Below, piece by piece: positions 25,401 to 39,230 of a stretch of 58,165 nt of DNA (positions are counted from its first letter, which is position 1; every line of letters begins with the position of its first letter). A program made the position numbers and the translations under genes. The notes beneath the pieces are model-generated. The model made no database searches. It saw nothing but the letters and a program-made list of their open reading frames with translations, and was not told where the DNA came from. Source of the stretch: Purshia tridentata (Eukaryota; Streptophyta; Magnoliopsida; Rosales; Rosaceae); assembly GCA_003254885.1 (NCBI GenBank), contig QANT01009093.1, positions 1-58,165 of the forward strand, in the 5' to 3' direction.

Positions 25401-28390
25401 GTTTTGTCTATCTTCTAGTCCTTCATTTATGGTAAAGGAATATCATTTTTGCAGAAGAGAAAATTATGGGGGAAGAGGATTAGAAAGAACAGTCCAGACT
25501 CCAAAGGGTGTATATTCTATTTACCAGCTTACGATGTTGATTTACATAATTTATCAGTTATATATATATAATATCAAGGCTTTTTAATTCACATGTAGAA
25601 TGAGTAGGAAATTCATGTCAATATCTTCCTTTTCTTTTTCCTGATTACTTCTTCCCAAATTTCTATGCATGCAATGTCTTCATGTATTTTTAATATTTTT
25701 AGTTATCAGCTTTTACACTATTTGGTACTCAAGCAAGAGCCTATATTACTCAATGGCCATTTCCTAGCATTCACTCGGAAATTGTATAAACAAACTTTTC
25801 TTTTAAAATTTAAGGAGAGACTTTGATTGTCTCAAACAGGTCATAATTCCACATCAAAACCTACATTAACACCACCTCACACCTCAGTGTAAATACTATA
25901 AAGATTGAACATGATTATTTTGTGTAATAAAGTTGAAACTTTCATTAGTTACCCAACAAGAAACTTTTATGGGAGATGGTAATCACATTAGCATGCTAAA
26001 CATGGGAGGTCTCATCATTCAATTGAAGTCATTTTTTTTATATTTTATAATAAAGTAGTAAAATTGAATTTGTGTTTTTGATATGCATTGATTAGAAAAA
26101 ATTCTTTTCCAATTTCAATTAGTAAAATTGTACGAATGGTTGGTCATATACCACACTTGGAATAACATAGTACAATACATAAAACTTTTTTCCGATACCC
26201 ACTAGCCAATTGGCAAATAGGATAACATAACAGTGGTACTTTTCCTGAACAATACTTGGCCTATTCTCTGAAGGAGGAGTTCTTCTAAGTTCTAACTCCC
26301 TTTTACAAAAATATGTCCTTTTTAATCTTTTCATTTAAAATAAATAAAAATGATAATTCATAAATTAAATAGAAAGACTTAAAAATTTTATACTTTTGAG
26401 AGAAGGGTTGGCATAGAGCCAAATATTGTTTTACCTTCCAATTCTTGGTATATCCCATGTAAGCTTTTGCAACTTTGTGCTCATTGTTTAACCCTCTTTA
26501 GATAAAAAATAAAATAAAATCCAAACCCCTCCCTCATCCTACCACCTTTCTCTTGTCACCATTCCACGACCCCTTTCCAATTTTCTTTATAAAGCCATTG
26601 GACAAGGAAAAGAGTGCCAACCAGAGATTGTGAGTTTGATATATATTAGTGGTCTATTTCGTAACGGTTTTTTTTATTATTAATATGTAAATGCACTGAA
26701 AGTTTTTCATAGCACATACCTATTTGAAAATTATCATTTAGTTTAGTAAATAATACATAGTCTCTCTTTCGACAAGAAAGTCTTGAATTCAAATTTCGTG
26801 AATAACAGTTGTAGATAAAGAAAAAGAAAAAAAAAGGACATACCTTCTTTTTCATAATACACTTATAAAGTACTTTAATCCAAAAAATAGTTTCAATTAT
26901 TTCTATCAAATGCTATCAAAATTCTTTTTGATTATGTAAAAGCAGTTTTCAACACTCATAAAGCACATCCAAACAGGCTAGTTTCTAAAGACGATGAACA
27001 TGTCTCAATTATTGCATAGGAAAAGATGATGAACATGTCACAATTATTCACGTAGGCAGCCAAGAAAATGACAACTTATCCATTTCTAAATAAGAAAAAG
27101 AGACGACGACAACTTTATTCATCAATACACCTCCATAAGTGTACGTAAAACCCCGAAACACCCCCATAATCCAAAATCACCGTCGCCCTAATCAACGGCC
27201 CAGCTGATGCCACGTTGCTGCCACCTCGAGCATTTTAGATAAGTCCTAAACCCTTCATCCAAGCAAACACACCCCCAACCAAAAACTAAAAAAATGAAAA
27301 TGAGACTTATTGGTTGCCTTTGCATTTGCCAACAATGATGCGTCACAACACTCTGTACACAGTACCACCAATTATATATGAAAATTATATTCGCTAGATA
27401 TATAATTTTAACTTGAAACCTTTTCTCTAGCAAAAATAAAAACAATTCATATTTGTTATACATTTTACACACTTGATGTTGTTAAATAATGTGAGTGTTC
27501 ATGGAATTGCTCTCCAAACACGTCAAAGTGGGTCAAGTTAAGTATGATGTTTTTAAAAGGTTAGACTATTTTGTGCATCAACCTTCTCATTTGATTTTTT
27601 TATTCATTTAAAAAGAAAATCAATTCAAATAAAGAAATAGTTTCATGAAAATCATAACTTCGGATGGTATAACATTTTTGTGTTAGAGATCCTAAATTTA
27701 TATATCAAATTTGAATACAAAATGATATGTTAGTATTCTTCTTATTATAAATATAAGTCTTAGATTGGACTTAAAAATGATTCATTTTTAGTTGAGAGTC
27801 TTGAGACCACAATATTTATTTTTTTAGCTCACACTTATCGTAAAAGGAAAAAATTGAGTAATTAATATCGATTTAATATTTTTCTAGTAAGAGTTCGACT
27901 TTTGTCATCACATGTCTTATATATAAAATTGAAAAAAAAAAAGCAAAATGAAAAATAATGAAAGAATCTATACAATTATAATACAATAAGTTCACCAATA
28001 TTTATTAGTAAAATTACACAACAAAATACATATTTTATAATCACAAAATATTATATACTAAAAGGGAAAAAAAATGTAATAAAAGGGAAGAGGAAAAAAT
28101 GAAAGAATCTATACAATTATAATACAATAAGTTCACCAATATTTATTAGTAAAATTACACAACAAAATACATATTTTATAATCACAAAATATTATATACT
28201 AAAAGGGAAAAAAATGTAATAAAAGGGAAGAGGAAAAATTATATTAAAATTAATAGAAAATTAGGGTAACTGTTGCATATATTAGGTATGTGCACGTAGA
28301 CCAATAATAAATATTATATTGGCGCGACCACAGGACACACGAGGTCTCCATAGAACAAACCACCAACAATAAATTGAGCATTTTAGATTA
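25401..28390. other. Intergenic region between the synthetase and the RGG-protein gene
   Basis: The 3' end of the synthetase transcript must lie in the first few hundred bases, but no poly(A) site could be fixed. The rest is AT-rich with no convincing coding sequence. A short pair of repeats (GATGAACATGTC) occurs near 26991 and 27028. The tandem duplication at 27957-28238 is listed separately. Confidence 0.6.
27957..28238. repeat. 141-bp tandem duplication upstream of the RGG-protein gene
   Basis: Block 27957-28097 is repeated at 28098-28238. The only difference seen is one A fewer in a poly-A run. Near identity means it is recent. It ends about 200 bp before the pyrimidine-rich leader of the next gene. 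Confidence 0.9.
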
Positions 28391-28434
28391 GGTTCCCTCA
28401 CTCTCTCTCTCTTTCTCTCTCTGCTCTTGCGGCT

Positions 28435-28441
28435 AGGGTTT
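28435..28441 (-). promoter_or_regulatory. Telo-box in the 5' leader of the RGG-protein gene
   Basis: AGGGTTT (AAACCCT on the other strand), in the context GGCTAGGGTTTTT, lies about 230 bp before the start codon. It is surrounded by CT-rich sequence typical of a highly expressed plant 5' leader. Telo-boxes are known near the start of plant genes for translation and cell growth. A role here is inferred. Confidence 0.5.
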
Positions 28442-28666
28442 TTCTCTCTCCATCTCTCTTTATCTCTGTCACTCCAACCCCTAAAGATTCATTCTTTCAG
28501 ATCTGTTTCTACACATAAACATCCAATACGCATTTCTATCTGCATATCTATCTATCTATCTATGCATCTATGGAGGTATTGATAAGGTAGGGTATCCTCT
28601 GTCGTCTTTGACAGCAAGAATCTCAGGAAGTTGAGGGTTTTGTGGTGGGTTTATTGAGGAAAAAAA

Positions 28667-31600
28667 ATGGCGACCATGAACCCGTTTGATTTGTTGGGTG
28701 ACGACGATGCTGAGGACCCGTCGCAGCTGCTCGCAGCTCAGCAACAGAAGATTGCTGCTGCAGTGCCCAAGAAGGCTGTTTCGGGTCAGGCTCAGCTGAT
28801 TAAGCCCGGGGCTCAGGGTCAGGAGACCAAGCCAGCGAAGCTGCCGTCCAAGCCTGCACCTCCTGCTCAGGCTGGTGAGCTTTTGATTCTTGGACCTCTT
28901 TGTTTATATAGTTTTTTTTTGAATGAGTTGTGTTGTTGTTTCTGTTTGGCTATTTGGATTTTGTGAGGGTTTTTGGGATTTTATTGACAGTCTGGGGGTG
29001 GTTGTATTTGTGGGTTGGTATTTTTTCTCTTTGATTGTTTTTAGAAGTGATTTTTGTCTGGTTTCTTTGATTTGGATTTTGTGAGGGTTTTTGGGATTTT
29101 ATTGATAGTCTGGGGGTGGTTGTATTTGTGGGTTGTGATCGGAATGGTTCTTTTTCTTTTGTTTTAATTTGGGTTTTTTAAAATTTTGTTATTTTTTCTC
29201 TTTGCTTGTTTTTAGAAGTGATTTTTGTCTGGTTTCTTTGCTTGTTTGATTGAAATTTGGGTTTTGTTTTTGTTTGTTGTTGTTTTGAGTTCTCCGCGAC
29301 AATGAATGAATGCTGGGTTTCTGTACATTTTCTCCTTTAATGTTCTGAAGAGAATCAAGAGAGGAGAAATATGAATTTGGATTGTTACTTGTTAGATACG
29401 TTTATAGGCATTAGAATTTATGCACCCTAAACCCACACCTACACCTATATTTGCACACATACAATATATATGTATGTATGCCTGTTTGCACATGCATTTG
29501 TGCGTACTTGTATGGATTGGCATATTTAAAATACACATGTAAATTTTATTAGATAAATAATGTACTTGCATTTAGAAATGTATGTTTTGCACACCAAAAT
29601 GCACGCAAGACGGCATTCAGGACACTTATATGTATTGCATGAATTAATATTGTGTTTAACCTATATTTTCTTGTCTAGGGATATTTCCCTATAGTGACAA
29701 AGTGTTCTTCATGTTTTTGTCATGACTATGCTAAGGAATATAGTATCTGTTTTTTGTCTTTAATAAAGTAACAGAGACACAACTTTTTTTCCCTCTTTTT
29801 TTGTAGTATTGAAGTAGTAGTGGTTTTTTGGCTCCAATTATGCGTGAAGTGGAGTGAGAATATCTTAATTGGTTATGTGTGTGACTTACATGGGTTTGCA
29901 TTCAAAACACATTGAAGCTCTTGAAATTATATTTTACTCTTTTGTTTGCTGGAGGATATGCTGTTTTCAAGTTGCTCTTCTGGGGATAATATCTAAATGA
30001 TTCTTCGTTACTTTTGACATTGCTTTAAATGATTTATATTTGATATGTAATTTTACCCTTTCACCCTGGTATTGATAATTTGATATATTTCAGGTGAAGT
30101 CTTTTATTGCCTAGTTTGAGAATTTAAATTGGCTTTTATGATGTACTTCATTCTCTCGAGACCATATTCAGTAAATTTTTTCTTTTAAGTTGCTGCTTCT
30201 AACTCATTTATATAAAAAAAATTTCTCCTTGAGCAGTGAGGGAAGCAAAGAATGAAGCTGGTCGAGGAGGAGGTCGTGGAGGTGGACGTGGGTATGGATA
30301 TGGGCGTGGCCGAGGCGGTGGTGGGTACAATCGAGACTCAGCTAACAATGAGAACACATACGGCAACAGTGGAGTTCCTGCTGGCCAAGGTGCTTTTGAG
30401 GATGGAGATGGAAATTCGTCTGAAAGGCGTGGTGGCTATGGTGGACCTCGTGGTCCTTACCGTGGTGGTCGCCGTGGTGGTTTTGGTAATGGGGAAGTTG
30501 GTGATGGGGAACGCCCAAGGAGGGTATTTGAACGCCGTAGTGGGACTGGACGCGGGTGAATATTACTTTAAGCGGTCCATTTTAATGCCTACTACATTTT
30601 TGAAAAATGATTCTGAGCTGTAATATAATTTCATCTTGTCTTATTTTATGCATAGAAGTGAAATCAAACGCGAAGGTTCTGGGCGTGGCAATTGGGGATC
30701 TCAAACTGATGAACTTTCTCAGTAACTACATCTCTTTTACAACCCAATTTCATTACCAATTTAAAAATCTCTTTGGGTACCTAGTTTCCTTTATTTTAAG
30801 ATGTGCTGTAGATTTGTAAGTCTGTCCTTAGTATTTATCATTTTCATACTTAGGGTGACTGAAGAAGTTGTCAATGCTACTGAAAAGAATTTCGGAGATG
30901 AGAAGCCTGTGGGAGAAGTAGATGCAGCAGATGGCAACAAGGATACCCCTGCTAACGAACCTGAAGAAAAGGAACCCGAGGATAAGGTGAGTGTCTAAAG
31001 CTTTCATTTTTGTTTTCCCACCCAAAATTTGTTTCTTTTCGTCACCAACTCAAGATGAATAGTATCTATGAATTGGATATTTTATTCTATTTCAACATTT
31101 CTTATCATGATTTATCAGAGTTCTACTGTCTTCTTTCCCCACCAGAAGAAAAATATATTCTGAAATGGCTATGGGTTGGTATTCTGTATGGGACATGTAA
31201 ATTCTGGTATTAAACATAAACGAAAACTTCAATGAATGGTTATGCAAAAAGCTAAGTCAATTGATAAAAAGAAATTACTATTGGTTGTTATAATCCTTTT
31301 ATCATGATTAGTGCATAATTTGGAGTTATGGATATTTTCTGAAAGGAACCAGAATGAGTGCTTACATGTCCACGAAATTAAATTTTTGTCTGATTAGTTT
31401 TAGTTCATTTGTATATTGAACTACCAAAAAAGTTTCCTTGTTATGTTTGGGTGGAACAATTACTGTGTTGCATCAATGGTAAGGTGAATGTGTTTTACTG
31501 AAGAACTGTAATGAATATTTGGCATTAGCACTGAATGTGAAAATTTTGGCATTAGCACTTTGTCATGCCTCTTTTTAAGCCAATAACCTAATAGACCTTG

Positions 31601-32875
31601 CTAGCTTTTTAGCTTTGTGTTAACCTAGTTTGTGTTTTCGTTATGGTTTCTGGATAGGAAATGACACTTGAAGAGTATGAGAAGGTGCTCGAAGAGAAAA
31701 GGAAGGCCCTGCAGGCGCTTAAGACTACTGAGGAAAGAAAGGTTGACACTAAGGAATTTGAATCACTGCAACAGCTTTCAAACAAGAAGGGCAATAATGA
31801 TATCTTCATTAAATTGGTGAGATATGCTTGTCCTTTTTGGAAGTCTAAGTACCTGTTCATCTTGTGGAACTTGACATCATCTTAACTGTCCATGCCACTT
31901 GACCTTTTTTATTTACAGGGCTCGGACAAGGATAAGAAGAAGGAGGCTGCGGAGAAGGAAGAAAAATCCAAAAAGGTACTATTTCTTAACCGCGCCTAGA
32001 GTTACTTTATTGGCCTCTTGCTTTCTAGGAAGACTATCTTTTTTTGTCTCTCCCTTTTCTCTTTTTTAGTTACCAGTTTGGTGTCTAGCCCACTGGTGAA
32101 GTAAAAATCAGTGAGCTGGCTATAGTGGACTCATGTACATGCTTTAAATAAGTTATTGTACGCACTTTTCTATGATTATTATTAGAAATACCTTTCTGTA
32201 ATCTGCTTGTTAGATGTAAAAATGGTGTAGATTTGTGGTTTCAATGCCACCGCGTTTTGCGGTCTATCTGTATTTCTATTACACATATTCTCTGGGATTT
32301 TGGGAACTTTGGACGTATAAGGCATGTCATATTCTTAGTGAGTTTGCTCTGCAATCTTTGTGTTTTTGCATAATATGTTAGCTTCCTTTCCAGTGTATTC
32401 AAAGGCGGAATTGCATATCAGAGTGTGTTTTGCAAAATTTGATTTTTTTGTTTGTTTGCTTGGTACAAATTACAAATAGAACCCAGTCGCTTTCCTATTC
32501 CAGTTTAGCTAATGTGCATGTGTGTTTTTTCAATATTTAGTTGAATGAAACATGGAGCAACTCTCCTCCCCTTCCATCCTTTTATTAATGTCACTAATAT
32601 TGTGAGGTTATCTTATTATCCAATAATGTTTTCCACTTTCTTCTTTCTTATTGATACTGAACTGCCATTTTCTTTGTTTTATTGGCCAGTCTGTGAGCAT
32701 CAATGAGTTCTTAAAGCCAGCTGAAGGAGAAAGGTACTACAACCCAGGTGGTCGTGGCCGAGGGCGTGGTCGTGGTTCCAGAGGAGGGTTCAGCAGCAAC
32801 TACTCTCAGAGCAGCAGCGCTGCAGCCCCATCCATTCAGGATCCTGGGCAGTTCCCAACCTTGGGTGGCAAGTGA
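28667..32875 (+). CDS. RGG-box RNA-binding protein, HABP4/PAI-RBP1 family (RGGA-like)
   Basis: Seven phase-consistent exons (28667-28874, 30237-30555, 30656-30721, 30854-30986, 31658-31816, 31919-31975, 32690-32875) encode 375 residues, near the usual length for the plant family. The N-terminus MATMNPFDLLGDDDAEDP is the Stm1-like acidic motif. An RGG/Gly-rich block follows at about 79-95. The HABP4/PAI-RBP1 region begins around RRSGTGRG and GSGRGNWG (about 169-192) and continues through an acidic linker and the charged helix TLEEYEKVLEEKRKAL. A second RGRGRGRG block sits near 337-347, and the protein ends FPTLGGK. Family members bind RNA and associate with ribosomes, and Arabidopsis RGGA is linked to drought and salt responses. 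The assignment to RGGA or a close paralogue is not resolved. Intron 1 is long (1.36 kb). Confidence 0.95.
28953..29240. repeat. 118-bp duplication in intron 1 of the RGG-protein gene
   Basis: The block at about 28953-29018 (TTTGGATTTTGTGAGGG start) recurs at about 29071-29135. The following block (CTCTTTG, TTTTTAGAAGTGATTTTTG) recurs at about 29190-29240 after a short insertion. It is a partial tandem duplication of first-intron sequence. Confidence 0.8.
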
Positions 32876-34343
32876 GATATTTAAGAACCCCAACTACAGT
32901 CTCAATCGTACTTTATTTTTGGGTTCTTCCTTTCATCTGAAGCAGGAAATTGACTAGAATAATTGGATTTCCTGTATTAATTTTTTTTTTTAAAGAAAAT
33001 TTATGACTTAAAACTGTAAATTTCAGTCGGTTCATATGTTCCCCTGTAGTTTTATTTTTTATTTTTATTTTTATTTTTTTATGCGATGTTCCAGTTTTTC
33101 TGACTTCGGGGCATATGAAATCCTTTATTTGTGACAAGACATCATTGTTGACCAGTTTTGTTTTGGAATAGATGCAAGACTAGCTTTTTCCCTCCAAACC
33201 CTTGTTTTTCTTAGTAGATTCGCCGAGGATTGCATTTGCACAATTTCTTTCTACTTGCTCGGGAATGTGTGCCCTGCAATTTGATATGATGAATTGCCTG
33301 AAAGCATGCTAGTTTTGTTTTATGTCTCTTTTATAGTTGACAAACAAGTGTACATGGGGAAGAAATCTTTGCATATAACCATTCTTCTCACATTTAAACT
33401 GTCGACTGCAACATGAACGGTCGTAATGGTTGCATGCAAGTATTTTCCATATTCATCTTATGTGCACTGATGACTGTCACTAGTCCGGAGACAAGGCTGC
33501 CGGATGTTCACTAATGATGTGTGTGGATGACTGTCTCCCAAAGGTGCATTTTAGGGTTAGGTCTTGAATGTGGTTGATCTCATTGGCTCTCTCTGTCTTA
33601 ATTTGTATCTCTTGCCCTCTTTGTAACTGTATTGACATTTTACGTTGAAAAATATGTGGTGGTAAAATTACGAGGGGACCTAAGAGCCAATTTATTTGGA
33701 AAACATTATGGAAAAAGACGCAGAAGCTGAAAAACTGAAAATAAAAAAAGGAAAATCACCTGACCGCTCCGTTTGTCCTTTATTATTTTCTGAGCGGATA
33801 ATAATTGTTTGATAGTAACAACTATTGGATAATAACAACCATTGTTAGACAATAATAAGCTGTAATAGCTTTCAATAGCCATCGCTACTATTGAATTGGA
33901 TTTTGAAAAAGACACATCTACACAGGCCCATTCTATTAAGAGATTTTTTTGGGAAGCTCATTCTATATTGTGTTTTAAGTTTTAACCATTTGAACTATTT
34001 ATTTTGTAAGTCTTTATTTATACAAATCAGTATAAAATTAAAAATACAAATAATAATTGAGAAAGTATTATAAAAATAATAATAATTTCGAAAGACAACG
34101 GACAAGTGGAACCACCCCACCAATGAGAATTGTCTTTGTTCCTTCAACTCTTTGACTAATGGGTCGTCCGCGCGCCATTTGTCGTCTGTGTAATTTCATA
34201 TCAGCTTCATTTCCAATAGAAAATAACAAACGCTCTGAACTTAACGCAACAAAAACCAAAGTCGATCGTCCTTGTTTTTGCGCTGTTCAAGAGTACAGAT
34301 CTGTTCTCTGTAATTTCCATTTGCAAGTGAAGAAGAGATCATC
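32876..34343. other. Intergenic region between the RGG-protein and NLR genes
   Basis: The 3' UTR of the RGG gene occupies the start and includes a T-rich run near 33045-33080. Near 33790-33870 a stretch with TTGTTTGATAGTAACAAC is reminiscent of the 31-bp minisatellite unit at 1570-1733. The NLR leader lies in 34290-34343. No other gene was seen. Confidence 0.55.
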
Positions 34344-37300
34344 ATGGCTTTGGAAATTGTGGGCGGAGCTTTTCTCTCTGCTTCGTTTCAGGAGGTATTT
34401 CGTCAGATGGGTTCTGGGGAGGTCGTGGACTTCCTCAAAGGAAAGAAACTGACCGATCGATTACTGAAGAAGTTGAAGATCAAGATGCTGTCTGTTGATT
34501 CTGTCCTCAGAGATGCCGAGGAGAAGCAACTTACTGACTCAAATGTGAAGCAGTGGCTCGATGAGCTTAAGGAGGCTGTTTATGATGCTGAGGACCTATT
34601 GGCGGACATCAAGGTTGAAGCCTTGAGGCGCAAGATGGAAGCTGACCATGATCAGTTTGGAGGTAGCACAAGTTATAAGGTACAAGAACTCATCTCTGCT
34701 TCGGTTCATGCTTTTGACCACACAACACTAAACTCCAGGATAGAGGAAATTCTTGAGACTCTAGAATTCGTTGTCGAGCAAAAAGATGCCCTTAATTTGA
34801 AAACATATGGTAGACACGAAATATCAGAAACAATACTACCACCTTCAACTACTTCTTTGGTAGAATCTAATGTGTATGGCAGAGATGAAGAGAAGGAGAG
34901 CTCATTAAGTTATTGCTATCTGATGATGCCACTGGCCATAACATAAGCGTGCTTCCTATTGTCGGCATGGGCGGAATCGGAAAGACCACCTTTGCTCAGC
35001 TCATATACAATGATGTTAGAGTGACCAAACATTTTGACATTCAAGCATGGGTTTGTGTGTCAGAAAAATTTGATGTTTTAAGGATAACACAAACAATTTA
35101 TGAGTCAACCACTAAACAATCCTGTGATATGATGAATCTAGATATGCTTCAATGTAAACTGAAGGAGGCTTTGATAGGGAAGAAGTTTCTCTTTGTTCAC
35201 AATGACGTATGAAATGAAAATTATATTGATTGGAATTTCTTAAGGCGTCCTTTTGAGTCTGGAGTAAATGGAAGTAAGATTATCGTAACCACACGCAATG
35301 AAGGTGTAGCATCTATGATGAGTGGTACTCTTCAAACTCATCATCTAAAGCAGATATCTGAGGAGGATTGTTGGTTATTATTTGCAAAACATGCCTTCGA
35401 AAATGCAAGTGTTAGTGCATACTCAGATCTTGAAGTAATAGGAAGAAAAATTGTTAATAAGTGTAATGGTCTTCCTTTAGCTGCTAAATCACTTGGAGGT
35501 CTCTTACGCTCCAAATTAAATGTGAAGGAATGGGAAAGCATTTTGAACAGTGAAATATGGGAGTTTTCGCATGAGAAAAGTAAAATTCTACCAGCTTTAT
35601 GGTTGAGCTACAACTATTTGCCTCCACATCTCAAGCGTTGTTTTGCCTATTGCTCAATTTTTCCCAAGAATTATGCATTTACAAAATTAGAATTGATTTT
35701 GTTGTGGAAGGCCGAAGGTTTTTTAGAACCCAAAAAGAAGGTAATGGTAGAAGAAGTTGGATATGGCTACTTCGACGATCTAACCTCAAGGTCTTTTTGG
35801 CAACGTATAAAGCATTTTGAGTCACAATACATAATGCATGACCTTATTAATGATTTAGCGAAGTTTGTGTCCGGAGAATTTTGTGTTAGGTGGGGGAAGG
35901 GTGACTCACCTAACGTTTTGAGTAAGACTCGTCATTTTTCATATGAGCACAACTATGGTGATGATGATGACTTTAAGAATTTTGAGGCCTTACGTGAAGC
36001 TAAGTATTTGCGCACTTTCAACCCATCTCTGGGTTGGGCTCATGAGCTTCGAATGTTGGGCGTCAAGGTACTACATGATTTGTTGTCAAAGCTACGATAC
36101 TTAAGAGTGCTCAATTTGGCAAAGTATGATGTGAAGGAGTTGCCTAATTCAATTGGCAACTTGAATCATTTGAGGCACTTGGACCTATCTGGCTCTTCAA
36201 TTGAAAAGTTACCTGATACAGTGTGTACTTTGTATAATTTACAAACAATATTGTTGTCATATTGCAGAGCTCTTACTCAGCTGCCAACGAACTTTGGAAG
36301 ACTATTCAACTTGCACTATCTAGGTATGGAAAGTATAGAGTTAGAAAAGATGCCACCACATATGGGAAATTTGAAAGATCTCCAGATATTAAATGAGTTT
36401 GTGGTAGACAAGCATACTGCAAGGCATGACATTGTGGAGTTAAAGAAGCTTCAGAATTTGCACAAAAGGCTTATTGTCTCGGGACTTTGTAATCTTGTTC
36501 ATGCCAACGATGAATTGGGGGACAACATCATGAGGGACAAGAAGTATCTCAGGGAACTAGTTTTGTATTGGGGATATAGTATAACTGATGATTCACATAT
36601 CAAAGAAAGAGCAAGAGATGTTTTTGAGAAGCTCCAACCTCATGCAAATCTAGAAAGGCTTACAATTGCATATTACGGAGGCACATCATTTCCAAGTTGG
36701 TTAGGACATCATTCACAAGAACCTAAACCCCCCAAACTCCTCTCCCTCAGTGAATTAGAAATATCTTATTGCCCAAATATTGTCTGTTTTCCTGATGGAG
36801 GACTGGATGCACCCAACTTGATGAAATTAGCAATACATGTATGTAAGAAATTGGGGTCATTGCCTGAACAGATGCATACCCTTCTCCCATCACTTGAGTC
36901 TCTGTATATTAGATATTTTCCAGAATTGGAATCATTTTCAGAAGGGGGATTGCCGTTGAAATTAAAATCACTTTACATCAGATCTTGCAACAAACTGATG
37001 GCAAACCGGATGCAGTGGGGTCTACAAAGACTCACCTCTCTTACACTCTTGTCACTTGGCTTCAAAGATTGTGAAGACGTAGTGGATGATTCATTTCCGG
37101 AGGAGGGGCTGCTGCCCACCACTCTCACACAACTCTCGATCTTCTATCATTTGAATCTTAAGAAGATGGATGGCAAGGGGTTTGGACGTCTCAATTCTCT
37201 TGAAAAATTGTCGATTTTGAGGTGCCCTGAGCTGCAGTGCTTACCAGATGAAGGGCTACCCACTTCTCTTTCTTGGCTATATATCTCGGAATGTCCTTTG

Positions 37301-37390
37301 CTTTCACAACGGTGCGAGAGAGAGAAAGGGGAAGAGTGGCCCAAGATTGCTCACATCCCCATAATAGGGATCGTTGGAATGCACATATGA
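34344..37390 (+). pseudogene. CC-NBS-LRR disease-resistance gene (RPP13-like-1/I2 type), disrupted
   Basis: An intronless immune-receptor gene that would sense pathogen effectors in the cytoplasm. A coiled-coil N-terminus carries VYDAEDLLADI (residues 79-89). Then come the P-loop VGMGGIGKTT (about 34961-34990), AWVCVSEKFDV, SKIIVTTRNEGVA, CNGLPLAAKSLGGLL, CFAYCSIFPKNYAF and MHDLINDLAKFVSGEF, then leucine-rich repeats and a C-terminus KIAHIPIIGIVG. Two lesions break it. One base is missing near 34896-34900, just before the P-loop. The Trp codon of the expected DDVW is TGA at 35210-35212. The Walker B segment is also altered, reading KKFLFVHNDV where LDDV is usual. The rest, including 2.1 kb after the stop, stays open. 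This suggests recent inactivation, or sequence error for one lesion. Confidence 0.93.
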
Positions 37391-39230
37391 TGTATGATAA
37401 TGTGTTGATGGGTCATGCTGAAGAATTACTCATTTACAATGACATACAGGTACTAATCTTATATCTATTTTCCATTTGAATATTTCAGTTCTGCGCGCAT
37501 CTTCTGAAACTGCTGGTGTGCTATCAGCTCCGGTTGTTGCAACAATATAATTTGCTGCCACTAAAGGTGCTTTACTTACTTAATTCCATAGTTTTCAGCT
37601 TTTGTATATAATTCAAGACAAACAGTTATTCTCATTCTCTTTAATGCCAATTCATCCTTAGCCTTTGTTTTTTAATTGTACTTTGGAAAGCTGACTAATA
37701 TATCCTCTGTTCTTACTTCTTTACATGCATATATGCAGTATCTCAGTAACAAAATTATGGAAAGTTTCAACTCTCAGACCCCTTGAGTATGCACTGGAGA
37801 GCCATGAGATGTGTATTACTTGGTGGCATTAGCACAAGTGGCAGTTCCCAATTTGTAGAGATATACTGCTGTGTATATATGGGAGACACCACTAGATTCT
37901 TTAGTTTTTTCAAGACAGTGAATTGACTTGTGGATTGTATTGGAAGATTTTAAACAAATTTCTCAAACACTATGCCTAATTTCTTGCTCTTTTATTTGAC
38001 TTACTTGTTATCTATTCTCTTAAAAAAATTTTGCCTCATTTCTGTCCTCTGAATTGATTTCCTCTTTGGGACAAGATCCTTTCTTTTTCCACTTTATGAG
38101 TTTTGCTTTCTGCTATGTTAAGTTTGGATACTTGATGTTTTGTGCTTGCTCTGGTGCACCTTCTTGTATCTTAGTTGAACCGTTGTGTGATTTGAGTATT
38201 TTTGTGGTCAAGCTTCAACTTCAACTTCAAGGGTGTAGCGTAGGATTTTCAAAACTTTCACCAAACTTCAATTTCTAGCTTTATATTATAGCATAGATAT
38301 GCTTCACCTTCACCTAATACGGATTGTAAAACTCAGTAGTTAAGAAGCAATGACGAGTAGAGCAGATAACGCGTATCCATACATAGAGATCAAGGCTTAT
38401 TTTTTTAAAAAATGATAGAATTTGAAAACATCAGAAAACTTGTAGGATGGAACCCCCTCTAGACTGAAGAAGGATTCGGTGCCCCATACCATAAAATTAT
38501 AAAAAGGGACCTTAAAATGGAGGACTTCAACTCCACACAACACTCAACCTGTAGACAGTGTAGAGTTTACTTGGGTTGTACTCTCATCCTTAATTAGGGG
38601 ACTTCTAACACTTATACACTCATATCAATATGGGGTCCTAGAGTTTTGTAACACATAAGGTAATGCAGTGATGTAGTGGGTATGAGATATTAAACACTTA
38701 ATTCAAATCTGTAATCGTAGTCTTTTGAGCTAAAAGTGTATACGTGTGATTTACATAATAATTTAGTATGAATATGTACTAAAACTCATTAATTGTCTTG
38801 TATTCTACTCTAGTTTTTTTTTTTTCCCTTGAGCAAAATCTTTCTTTTGTTTTTGTTTGGCCATGTGATTGAACAAATCGTTTTTATTATTTTTTAATAT
38901 AAGGAAGGGCAGAAGGTTCAAACCTGAGTATATATGGAGAGTTTTTGTCCTTGACTAACTAGAGTAGTCTCATTTCACAAACAAATCTTTAATCTAAGTA
39001 AAAGTAAATCTTTTAAAATTTTAGACTTAAATGTCTACGTGTAAAACCTTTTAAATATGTGACAAGCTTTTAATATATATATTAGAACAAATTAAAATTT
39101 CATCCAATATTTCTAAGTTCAACTTAATAATCCGCCTTCCTTACCACTTGTACCAACGGCCCAAGATTTAAACAAAAGCTAGTCAATATGAAAAATTATT
39201 AAAACGTAAGATATTCTTGAAAAAATAATT

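Noticed and set aside
28667..28966. Exon 1 of the RGG gene read through as a 99-residue protein
   Set aside because: The frame continues into a clear intron (donor at 28875), and splicing gives the full family protein.
30252..30623. 123-codon Val/Glu-rich frame
   Set aside because: It is a shadow of the Gly/Arg-rich exon 2 of the RGG gene in another frame.
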